Below, one piece after another: positions 12,901 to 19,345 of a stretch of DNA of 64,000 bases (positions are counted from its first letter, which is position 1; the number at the start of each line of letters is the position of its first letter). The notes beneath the pieces are model-generated. The model was not told the origin of the DNA, searched no databases, and saw nothing but the letters and a program-made list of their open reading frames with translations. This DNA is from Ambrosia x helenae (lineage: Eukaryota > Streptophyta > Magnoliopsida > Asterales > Asteraceae). The stretch lies in the NCBI GenBank assembly GCA_030844895.1, contig CM061232.1, positions 88,973,769 to 89,037,768 on the forward strand. The letters run 5' to 3'. A program made the position numbers and the translations under genes.

Positions 12901-14361
12901 GGAGAATACTTTCTTAAAAACTGAAGAGCATAAATTGGGAACTTCCCCATTAAACAGTAACCATCGATTGCTGCAAAGCATAAACAAGTTATAGATGAGT
13001 GACTAGATGTTGCATGTGAAAAAAAAAAAAAGCTTTGACATCATGAAGTAACTCTTACAGGGAGAAAGCATATGATCCTTTGTAAGGTCAATCTCGGTTT
13101 GATTATCCGTATCAGCTGTAAAATTCATCAACGTTAGAAACATGAAAATAACCAAAACACAATTTTCTTAAGAATACAATCAAACTAACCAGACTGACAT
13201 ACCAAAGTTAACAAACAGTAAATCATGAGAACAAGATTTGAACAATCCTGATAATTTATTAGTCTCAGGAAGCACAAATGTGGCTTCTGGTAAACCCCCC
13301 GTCAGTGCTCCATCTGTTGAAGTCAACTTGCAGGCTCGTTTGAACCTATAAGATTGCACTGCCTAGAAACCCGACCATAAAATCATACACATGGCATTAG
13401 AGAAGTTAGCAAAGCGTATCAATTTAAGAAATCATAGAGTAAATAAAAGAGTAAACCCAATATAAACACAAATACATATATATAGAGAAAGCTACCTCCT
13501 CATTTGGGGTAGGCACTGGTTTTGCCAGCATTATATACAACGGTAAGTTGGGCATTATTTGTTGTCCAGCGTCATCACATTGGCTTATAGATACAGAAAA
13601 GTGCACCCTACAGAAAACACAATCAAAGCAACAAATACTGATCATTTCACCTTCAGAAAAAAAAAAAAAAAAATGTTTGTAAAAGCATAAACGTTAAAAA
13701 CCGAAGAATCTATAACTGAGTTGTTATGTAAACAACATTGCATAAAAAGTAAAACATATTGGGATATCAAAAGAATTGGGTTGTAAAAAGGGATAAAATA
13801 AATAGTTGGCGAGTAGAAAGGCTGTGGGATCAAGTAGCATCATCCATTACCTTCGTCTTTTTGGTTCATCTTTTATTTTGTAGTTCAAACATCTTGTTAG
13901 AAACAATCTCTGCATGAAAATCATACCAACAGTCAATAGAATGTTCATGTGTAACAATAATCGTCTTTTTATTTAATAAACTATGGAAAATTGAAGAATA
14001 CTATATAATGTATTACATTTATAGAAGCCCGACTTCTTAGAAGCCTGTAAAATTCTACAGGCCTGTAATAAACAGAGAAACTTTCCTCGGCTGCTTCTTT
14101 TTCATCCTCAGACAATTCAGAAAAAATACGTTCCACGTCATTAAAGTAACTGCAACGATGATAATTTGCCCATTAGACACAATTTGCTTGGACAACAAAT
14201 AACAATAACAATAAAAATTAATAATAATATTATAAGAAAAAAAAAGAAATACAAACATATAGAAATATGCATGCAACAGACACTATTTTGTCATAATAGA
14301 TAGCATAAAATGCAAGATAAACATACTGGGTTTGTTTAGAAACTATAGGTGGGGCAGGCAT
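907..14361 (-). CDS. EMF2-like: EMF2/VRN2-like Polycomb (Su(z)12 family) gene, copy G1
   Basis: Predicted zinc-finger subunit of Polycomb Repressive Complex 2, which deposits H3K27 methylation in the nucleus. ATG at 14361. Exons, high to low: 14361-14327, 14149-14017, 13909-13851, 13607-13496, 13362-13203, 13115-13059, 12970-12834, 12751-12689, 7489-7399, 7331-7242, 6869-6817, 6719-6666, 6584-6525, 6439-6393, 1177-1098, 980-907. They total 1305 bases, an open 434-residue frame. Family-like stretches in order: EDEKEAAEESFSVYYRPVEFY, LTRCLNYKI, LPLYIMLAKPV, YRFKRACKL, the finger CPFCVLKCSSYKG...CHLPASH, and RKPMRRRQAK. Splice sites are GT-AG apart from a proposed GC donor at 1096-1097. The donor at 7398 (GTCTAAG) was chosen because it alone keeps frame. 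No VEFS box follows, so the product may be truncated. Two introns are swollen to about 5.2 kb by a copia and a gypsy element. Expression is unknown. Confidence 0.82.
1098..1177 (-). other. EMF2-like: G1 penultimate exon (basic segment)
   Basis: It is spliced to the TTTTATTG exon at 6393-6439 across the intron that holds the gypsy element. The encoded run of Arg and Lys (RKPMRRRQAK) matches the basic stretch after the zinc finger in EMF2/VRN2 proteins. The 3' border reads CCAG then GCAAGA, a plausible GC-AG donor; no GT fits in frame. The next exon (980-907) ends in a TAA. The equivalent exons in G2 and G3 are 32041-32120 and 59669-59748. Confidence 0.65.
1249..1449 (-). repeat. 3' LTR of gypsy element (201 bp)
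   Basis: It starts TGATAAGG and ends CATATCA as written on the plus strand. It matches the LTR at 6174-6374 except at two positions in the GAGA-rich part (near 1271 and 1286), about 1 percent difference. On the minus strand a run of 12-13 G followed by TAT lies just before it, the likely polypurine primer for plus-strand DNA synthesis. Confidence 0.95.
1520..2330 (-). pseudogene. Gypsy integrase C-terminal half with chromodomain-like tail
   Basis: The frame begins in the integrase core: HPQTDGQTEVVNR carries the final catalytic Glu. A GPY/F-like block follows (KFYGPYLIIGKIGEVAY, then LHPVFHVSLLK). The last 50 or so residues, from about VLDQRVIRKGNK through VLVQWMG to ATWE and FPDF, look like the chromodomain of chromoviral integrases, which guides insertion to marked chromatin. 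This piece is out of frame with the upstream integrase half; the frameshift lies near 2330. Confidence 0.85.
2221..2862 (-). pseudogene. Gypsy integrase zinc-binding domain and first catalytic Asp residues
   Basis: An HHCC zinc module is visible (GGHSGYHAT..., then CNVCQQSK), followed by the core with FFDISMDFI (first Asp) and IVSDRDSIF (second Asp). The third residue, Glu, lies in the next fragment (1520-2330) after a frameshift. A further frameshift near 2860 separates this piece from the linker at 2786-2983. Integration function is therefore broken at DNA level. Confidence 0.85.
3004..4155 (-). pseudogene. Gypsy reverse transcriptase and RNase H with two in-frame TAG stops
   Basis: RT starts in MTQELLDSGVIRSS and continues with VLVKKKDGSWRMCIDYRQLN. 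The catalytic FFDDILVYS box sits at about 3720-3760. RNase H follows (ETDASSMGIGAVL, DKELLAILFAVKQW, HFIIKTDQKSL). Frame is kept from 4155 to 3801 but interrupted by TAG at about 3916-3918 (after SRYH) and about 3808-3810. Related elements carry Gln at both places, so both look like CAG to TAG changes. A frameshift after KKGV near 3010 ends the frame. Confidence 0.87.
4233..5042 (-). pseudogene. Gypsy gag zinc knuckle plus aspartic protease with altered active site
   Basis: The zinc knuckle CFWCNEKFTPSHNC has the Cys/His spacing usual in chromoviral gag. The protease follows: the active-site stretch reads LTDSRSTHNFID where the family has Asp-Ser/Thr-Gly, so the glycine is replaced by arginine. 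The flap and second half (ANGNQLEC..., NYDMVLGVQWL) are recognisable. This frame overlaps the end of the gag frame by four bases in a different phase, a frameshift near 5040. Confidence 0.85.
5039..5914 (-). pseudogene. Gypsy gag (capsid) interrupted by one stop
   Basis: The likely start is the ATG of MTTGTRQQE near 5908. A Gln-rich coiled-coil-like leader runs to a TAG at about 5693-5695, and the same frame then continues. The capsid-type retrotransposon gag domain is clear: LDFPKFNGEDVEGWIYKCNH, then KALQWHQGY and LQEYCDAF. It ends with TGA at 5039, where the knuckle-protease frame starts in another phase. Confidence 0.82.
6159..6172 (-). other. Primer binding site, initiator Met tRNA
   Basis: Read on the minus strand, TGGTATCAGAGCCA follows the 5' LTR after a single T. 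It is complementary to the 3' end of plant initiator methionine tRNA, the usual primer of plant LTR retrotransposons. It fixes the element's orientation. Confidence 0.93.
6174..6374 (-). repeat. 5' LTR of gypsy element (201 bp)
   Basis: TG...CA ends, 201 bases, two differences from the LTR at 1249-1449. Followed at 6375 by the CAATA target duplication and then by the intron and exon sequence of G1. Confidence 0.95.
6666..6869 (-). other. EMF2-like: G1 exons encoding the C2H2 zinc finger
   Basis: Two exons (6869-6817 and 6719-6666) join at an AAG/GGA boundary. The first gives CPFCVLKCSSYK and the second GLECHLPASHDLFNYEFW. Together they make the single C2H2 finger typical of the Su(z)12/EMF2/VRN2 family. 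The same pair is at 32610-32662 with 32478-32531 (G2) and 60239-60291 with 60106-60159 (G3), where the preceding residues TEVTEDYSCPFC match the family even more closely. Confidence 0.87.
6946..7175. mobile_element. Tourist/Harbinger-type MITE (224 bp) with TAA duplication
   Basis: The element at 6949-7172 begins GGGCTTGTTTGG and its complement at the right end begins GGGGCTGTTTGGTTGATTAAG. It is flanked by TAA at 6946-6948 and 7173-7175. G2 (near 32737) and G3 (near 60365) have the empty site, GCAGAGTAAATTATAAC. Inside are repeated GAATGGTT / AACCATTC words able to fold. It is non-coding and lies in an intron of G1. Confidence 0.85.
7541..7752 (-). repeat. Copia 3' LTR, old
   Basis: It is homologous to 12380-12607. 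A TATATATA run and GGATCTCTCCC words are shared. The unwary could read the stretch 7545-7625 together with the adjoining G1 exon as one 90-codon frame; the splice acceptor TTGCAG at 7490-7492 shows the exon starts after the LTR. Confidence 0.7.
8119..8565 (-). pseudogene. Copia RNase H / RT 3' part
   Basis: Matches the copia polyprotein end: GSLQYLAFTRLDNSFAINKLSQ, HWQALKCLFCYLKGT, then AYFDSDWGG (RNase H Asp) and AGRSTTTYIIYLSSN. Downstream on the minus strand the frame is lost, though the terminal polyprotein region can be followed to the LTR. A fragment of a dead element. Confidence 0.8.
8673..9168 (-). pseudogene. Copia reverse transcriptase fragments
   Basis: Two fragments in different frames. 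8983-9168 carries the RT start: PRTRKPNTKYYN, then SKDPLWRKAMDDEYNNFL. 8673-8939 carries the catalytic region LVYVDNILLTS (YVDD box) and SKFSVKD. The intervening bases retain similarity but are frameshifted. Confidence 0.75.
9402..9805. other. Foreign AT-rich stretch inside the G1 copia
   Basis: G2 and G3 lack this sequence; the copia alignment resumes at ATATTTTTTAGAAGATCC. It starts with GTAGAAGGCGCTAGGC, contains a TG microsatellite near 9510 and A/T runs, and has no frame. It may be a MITE or filler DNA. I could not find clean terminal repeats or a target duplication. Confidence 0.4.
9840..10010 (-). repeat. Tandem repeat inside copia pol (87-bp period, two copies)
   Basis: The block containing GGTTCTTGAA...AAGACATTTATAGG occurs at about 9880-9905 and again 87 bases later. 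It encodes the copia motif KCL(N/D)SRTN...HSRHVFVED found between integrase and RT. The G2 and G3 copies have three repeats with a 91-base period (34925-35200 and about 62550-62815). Confidence 0.7.
10229..10691 (+). mobile_element. Solo LTR (453 bp) inserted in copia integrase
   Basis: 10234-10686 begins TGTTGGTGCATTC and ends GACCTACA, flanked by GGTAA at 10229-10233 and 10687-10691. G2 (35430) and G3 (63043) have the empty site GAAAGTGGTACACC. A TATA-like TGTATAAATAGAA near 10431 suggests plus orientation. No internal retroelement region is present. It came in after G1 parted from G2/G3. Confidence 0.88.
10692..11314 (-). pseudogene. Copia integrase (GAG-pre-integrase and catalytic core)
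   Basis: The pre-integrase motif LQWHHRLGHTCF lies near 11215. The core with TDNGGEYMG (second Asp) and PPHTPEQNGIAE (Glu) lies at about 10755-10850. One TAA follows GISH near 10788 in this copy; G2 and G3 read TAC there. The core is cut at its 3' end by the solo LTR. Confidence 0.78.
11434..12300 (-). pseudogene. Copia gag, CCHC knuckle and protease fragments
   Basis: Near 12230-12270 lies the gag start region (LTSQKFSVWRRHV), then gag helices (MHSIADELALVQS in the complement of about 12060-12120). The knuckle CNFYNMSSHDTREC is at about 11720-11765. The protease region WMMDIGALHHLTS, where the usual DSGAS is changed to DIGAL, is at about 11585-11620. Frames are broken in several places. Confidence 0.75.
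12366..12607 (-). repeat. Copia 5' LTR with odd primer site
   Basis: LTR 12380-12607, followed on the minus strand by TGGTATTCAGATCC (12379-12366). That resembles the initiator-Met primer site TGGTATCAGAGCC with one extra T and a G to T change. G2 has the same form at about 37226-37239, so the change is ancestral to the copies. Confidence 0.62.
12689..13115 (-). other. EMF2-like: G1 middle exons 6-8
   Basis: Exon 6 (13115-13059) gives ADTDNQTEIDLTKDH. Exon 7 (12970-12834) gives GYCLMGKFPIYALQFLRKY then EKAYSMSTISLKSANMK. Exon 8 (12751-12689) gives LSCLNVEKSVSFQFPC, closely like the family segment before its QVxxTIS motif. The intron before exon 8 has a textbook TACTAAC branch sequence near 12805. 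Exon 6 is 57 bases, so skipping it keeps frame. Confidence 0.8.
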
Positions 14362-14444
14362 TCTTGTTGATAGATGCCAAATCACAAACACAATCTCTTT
14401 TGCACTTCGCGTAAGTTTGACGTCTCTAAGGTTACTTCACGATC
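13496..14444 (-). other. EMF2-like: G1 5' exons and 5' UTR acceptor
   Basis: A TTTGCAG acceptor at about 14445 precedes an 83-base leader, then ATG at 14361. The first exon (MPAPPIVSKQT) splits a codon with exon 2 (HYFNDVERIFSELSEDEKEA). Exon 3 (13909-13851) and exon 4 (13607-13496) give RCLNYKIKDEPKRR and HFSVSISQCDDAGQQ, then PLYIMLAKPV. These blocks are diagnostic for EMF2/VRN2. The same exons in G2 (42362-43224) are almost identical. Confidence 0.85.
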
Positions 14445-15671
14445 CTGCAAATCTGCATTGTTAAGTTTTAAAATGGATGTAAAGACGATTTAATATATGA
14501 TTTTTGTAAGTCATGTCATTTTTAAATCATGTTCATGTTCTTGTCTTGTTTACCTTTCGACCCATTAGAAAAACAAAAGATTTTGACCCCTTATGAAACA
14601 AACTTTATTCACTCGTCTCAAAGAGATCTTTATAATTAAATATCATCGATCCAAATTTCATAGGCATAACTGATGTGGTCCTCATTACTAGTGTGATCCA
14701 CTAATCCCCAAATACCTAACCCACTGAAAAATAAATGAAAGAACGAAAAGGGGTAGATCAAATCGAACAACGGAAATCAACCAAATAAAAAGAACTTGTA
14801 CCCTGAATTTCTTGCTAAGAATGCCCTTTCCAAACTTTTCAGGATTGATTATAGTTAACACCCTATATTTTACCCTCTTAAGATGTATGATTTAGATTTT
14901 TGAGCCATCGATCTAACAACCTATATATAAAGGTACAAGATTCAACATAACCCCTTGCATCCTTAATTAGTTGTGATAAGATTTCAAATTAGATAAGAAT
15001 GAAACTGCAACGCTCAAAAGCGGAAAAAAATATCGTCCTCGCTAAAGAAAAGATATATCTCAAATAAAAATGTGTTTCTTGAGGACCTTACGGTTCTACT
15101 AGCAGAACTATAAACAAAAACACATGTTTATGAGCTGACTTGTGTTCAAATTCGGATTTGGAGTCTCATTGTTGGTTCTTTAGCTTCACTTTTCACTTCT
15201 TTTCAATTTGCAAATCTATGCTTCTTCATCTTTTGGTTTTTTTGCAAGCTCGCTTGATCTTTATCGCCTGTTCCTATTTAGTATTTTGTTAAGTTCAGAT
15301 CTTATGCTATTCTTGTTTTTGGGTTATCTTTTTCTCAGTTGTAATATGTTATACATCTCAATACTCAATTGATGAAAACTTGAGTGTAATTTTCTCTTAA
15401 GAGTCATTTTTAATTAATAAGATGTGTTTCTTTCAGATTTGTGGCGAAAACATTCAACAAAAGACCAAACTTGTGACTGTATACTTGTACAACTGAAATT
15501 ATCATTTTACTTTGCTACGGTAATCTAGTCATACAATTTATCAAAAAACGTAGGAGATCCGTCAAGAACATTTTTTTTTTTAAAGATAGACTTTATTACC
15601 AACAAAACGCTAAAAACTCAGTCTCCAAATGGGAGCCGTCAAGAACTTTATATATATAATTCCATATATGA
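14445..15671. other. Upstream region of G1 (probable 5' UTR intron)
   Basis: AT-rich, no coding frame. Contains TTA-rich words, a CCTTACGG stretch and several T-runs. From 14445 to about 15297 it is nearly identical to unit 2 (43308-44340), except for about 175 bases present only in unit 2 (43338-43515) between TTTTAAA repeats. 15298-15671 is missing in unit 2 together with the Harbinger element. Confidence 0.5.
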
Positions 15672-17642
15672 TAAGACCATTAGGTGTGGGGGGCGGCATA
15701 GGGGCAACATGGCTATGCCGGGCCTCGCTACACCGCCCCCTAGGGCCGGCATGGGCATAGGCGGCATGAGGGTGCCGTTGAAGCCGGGCCTCTTGATTGG
15801 GTTTGGGAAACGTGCGAGTTGACCGTTGGGCATGTGACCGTTGGGTTAGAGGGACCGTTTAAAAAAAAAAAAAAAAAAAATCAACCATCTTTTAAAAACC
15901 TATTTAAACCAAACCATTTTACCTTTTTTCACCACAATTCAAACACCACTTTTTTATATCAAACACCACCTTTTATATAAAAATACTTTATATATTTTGC
16001 AATGGATCCCTACCAAAACAACCCAAACCCGAATCAACCACCACAATATAATCAAAACAACCCGAATCCAAACCCGTTCACGATGCCAATGGATCCATCT
16101 TGGGCTACTTTTGCGGGTTTCCAACAAACTCCCAACCCTTTCACCCAATATCCCCAAATGCACCAACGCCCTACTACCTTTAACCAATTCCATAATATGC
16201 AAATGCATCATAACCCTCAATCCTTTACCCAACTTTTGCAAACTCCGCCATTCCGTCAACCACAACGACAACCCAATTTTGAACTCGAAGATGAAGAAGA
16301 TGATGAGGTGGAGGTTGTCCCCGAAACACAAGTCCAACGTTCGAAGGGGAAGGGGAAGGCAAAGGCGAAGGGGAAGGGGAAAAAAAGCAAGGTGAAGATA
16401 AAGAAGAAGAGCCGATCAAAAAAACCCCATGGACGAAATTGGAAGAAGAAGCGTTAGCGAAGGCGTATTTGGCTAGTTCGAAAGATCCCATAGTTGGTAA
16501 AAAAAAAATTTAATTTTTTAGTAGTATACAATTAAAAAAATATAATATATGTTTTATTCTATAATATATAATATATGTTTTATTTATAAATGTAGGGACT
16601 AATCAAACGGGAGATAGTTTATACGCCGAAGTACGAGATAAATTTCACCAATTGATGGAGCAAGGAGTTTATCGCAAGCAGGAGGCTTTAAGTTCTAAAT
16701 GGAGGAAAATGACTACTACAATCGGGAAGTTCATCGCCTTTTATAATCCGTTGTATGTGAACCCTCCAAGTGGGTTTAACGAGGAAATGATTTTCAAGGA
16801 GGCGATGCGAAAATATGAAGACAAGTATGGCCAAGTTTTTCCTCATGTTCGAGCATGGATGGTGTTGAAGACATCTCGCAAATGGGCACCGGTTCCAAAC
16901 GAGGTTGCATCCGCCAAACGAACCAAAACTTCGGAGTCGGGCGATTATAGCGTGGGAGGCGGGTCGACCGGTCATTGTCAAATAAATATAAACGATGACC
17001 CACAACCAGAGTTCAAGGATACTCCCGTTCAAGAGGAGCCACGACCCATCGAGAGGGACAGAGCAAAAAAACAAGCGGCTGCAAAAAAACAAGCCGCGTC
17101 AGGGAGTGGGAGCGGGTCAATGTTGGACAGTTTGGTCGCTGAATTGGCATCCTTCAAAAATACCTTTTGTGAAAGTCAAGCAGAGAAGAAGAAATTGAAG
17201 GAACGCGAAGTAGAAGAAAAGCTTCGCTTAAAGCAAAAGAGGGTGGAGGAAAACATTCGCCAAAAGAACGAGGATAGGCAAATAGAAGAATGGCGAATAA
17301 TGATAGCAAACATCAACGACTACCCCGAAGAAGACCGTCCCGTATTGCTCAAGATGAAGGAGAGCATCGCAAAAAAATATAATCCGTAGTTTGTGTTTTT
17401 TTTAATTAAAAATTGTACTTTTTTTTATTTAAGTGTATGTTTTTTTTTTGTACGTTTGTTTTTTATTTTAAGTGTTTAATTAAAAAAAAGAAAAAAAAAA
17501 AGGAAATAGCATTATATGGTGTTGGGCCTCCTCCACACCCCTAGGAGCATCATTTCATGGATGCTCCTACCCCACGCTGACGTGGCAGGTGAGGTGGAGG
17601 CAAGGCATGGAAGTTGGGTCTCCTCCACACCTAATGGTCTAA
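15672..17642 (+). mobile_element. PIF/Harbinger element carrying only ORF1 (1965 bp)
   Basis: Terminal inverted repeats begin GACCATTAGGTGTGG at 15675 and, complemented, at 17639. They are flanked by TAA at 15672-15674 and 17640-17642, the standard Harbinger target. The ends are GC-rich. Inside is only a Myb/SANT-like ORF1 (16002-17389); no DDE transposase frame is present, so it would depend on transposase from elsewhere. Unit 2 lacks it, along with 374 bases of left flank. Confidence 0.88.
16002..17389 (+). pseudogene. Harbinger ORF1, Myb/SANT-like DNA-binding protein, two exons, one frameshift
   Basis: Exon 1 is 16002-16496 (donor GTAAAA) and exon 2 is 16596-17389 (acceptor TGTAG). Exon 1 opens with an Asn/Pro/Gln-rich tail (MDPYQNNPNPNQPP) and an acidic patch. 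The trihelix/SANT-like domain starts PWTKLEEEALAKAYL and continues in exon 2 with LYAEVRDKFHQLM, LSSKWRKM and KWAPVP. A charged coiled-coil follows (about 17150-17330). The exon 1 start frame runs into Lys/Arg and a stop at 16457, while the SANT frame is another phase, so a one-base slip in the GGGGAAAAAAAG run near 16378 breaks it. In plants such ORF1 proteins act with the Harbinger transposase. Confidence 0.8.
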
Positions 17643-18475
17643 CCGATTAAACAAGTGCTTACATTAATTAATTGCGGAAACTGCGGACTACCTAATAATT
17701 AGCCTTGGCGATATAAATCCCTTCTCTAAAACCACCATGTAAATTTAGGTGCAGGAAAGGTGAAGATCATTGAGAAATAATACACACTAGTTTCAGGTTG
17801 AGAAATTATTTAATCGGAAATGAATATAGCTTATTAACATATAAACCCTACCCTAGTTTAATATTAAATCAAACAAAGTTTTATACGTGAAAATTTTAAA
17901 ATCTTTCATGTTTGTCAACATTTCAACCAACTAAAAACGCACCAGATTCGTAATAACCATTGTGATCCTGATTACTGATTGATCGATCTGATCACAGATG
18001 ATTCATACAATTATAAATCAATAACTATATGATCGAGTGAGAAAAAAAAATGACATTAACACCTTATATAAAATCAACAAACAAGAATTAAAAAACAAAA
18101 AGATCGGTTACCATAGATTTGTGATAGAACTGATCGTAATTTAGAAAGTGTACTTCTGGCGATATTATTGGGATTTTGTCACCGACTCAGTATTTGTATA
18201 GCGTAGGTTGTACGTAGCTTGTTTCAGGTTAACCTAGCAGGCATTATCTAGCCTTGGGCTCAACTAAATTATTTTGAGTGTTTGTTCAGCCCAATATTAC
18301 TTGTATAAAAGTTGACGAAAATTTAGAGAAAAAAATGGATGTAGTTAATTAAACAGATGGGTTAAGATTAATTAAACGTCTGACATACAGTTTTGTTATA
18401 TAGAATTTCAAAATTTGGAAATCTACGTTCGATAGATGTCAATTTAAACTAATTGACTCAATAATGAGGATCAAC
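17643..18475. other. Upstream region of G1, possible untranslated first exon
   Basis: No coding frame. On the minus strand a possible untranslated exon ends ATCTATG followed by GTAACC at 18111, which could splice to the acceptor at 14445; that is a guess from the donor alone. The whole stretch is nearly identical in unit 2 (44345-45175). Confidence 0.4.
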
Positions 18476-19345
18476 CATGGAGAGAAACATACTCGATGTG
18501 ATACGGGGTATATAATGAAAGCCACCATATTGTTTTGATGGCGAAAACAGGTATGGTAAGAATGTGATTTTATGGATGCAACGGTGTCATGTGAGAAGCA
18601 TAATTCGCAAGGGATAGAGACCTTCCAATTTCAAGATTTCATCACACAAATTAATGAAATTTGGGTTGGATCATGTACAACTTAATGCCAATACAAACAA
18701 GGCATAGGAGTTTGTTTAAGTCCAAAATAGTGTTTATCGTTTAATGGTGAAGAATTATATTCGAAGCGGGTGCATCGTAAAAACCACATGGCTTTGTTTG
18801 ATTGTATATCGCATGTCAATCAAATAGTTGTTTGCTTCTACATGGCCCATTGTCGTTTGCATGAGGGAGTTGCAATTCAATGCGTTCATTTAGTACAAAA
18901 GATTATTAAAATTAATCGGAGCAAGTGTGATCCGACAACTTTGGTATGCTAACAAGTGGAGCTGCTTACGCTAATAGGTATCATTTTTGTTGAAAATAAA
19001 GTTGACTTTCGTTGACTTTAAGTTCAGTTTTAACACTAAGGTTAGTTATTTTTGTTATTATTTTTATAAAATATTTGAACATATTGAATAAGGGGTTTTT
19101 TGCAGGTTTGGATTGGGCTTTGGATTTGCCTTGGATTGTTGATGGAATTATATTTGAAATGGGTGCATCGTAAAAACCACACGGCTTTGTTTGACTGTAT
19201 AGCGCATGTCAATCAAATAGTTGTTTGCTTCTACATGGTCCATTGTGAGGGAGTGGCAATTCAATGTGTTCATTTAGCCCAAAAGATAATCAAAATTAAT
19301 TAGAGCAAGTGTGATACGATAAATTTGGCATGCTAACAAGTGGAG
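18476..19345. repeat. Direct repeat pair of unknown origin
   Basis: The block around GGGTGCATCGTAAAAACCAC and GCATGTCAATCAAATAG occurs at 18760-18945 and again at 19150-19340, about 90 percent alike. Unit 2 shows that the second repeat was once longer: 47416-47885 matches 45180-45640 over most of its length. A short frame can be read in each (HRKNH(M/T)ALFDCI), but I recognise no family. Could be a duplicated fragment of a gene or element. Confidence 0.55.

Noticed and set aside
15997..16395. Arg/Lys-rich and other frames overlapping Harbinger exon 1 on both strands.
   Set aside because: Shadows of low-complexity Pro/Gln and Lys codons; the SANT-domain frame with intron is supported instead.
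14445..18111. A firm promoter or TATA call for G1.
   Set aside because: Several AT-rich TATA-like words exist and none is distinguishable without transcript data.
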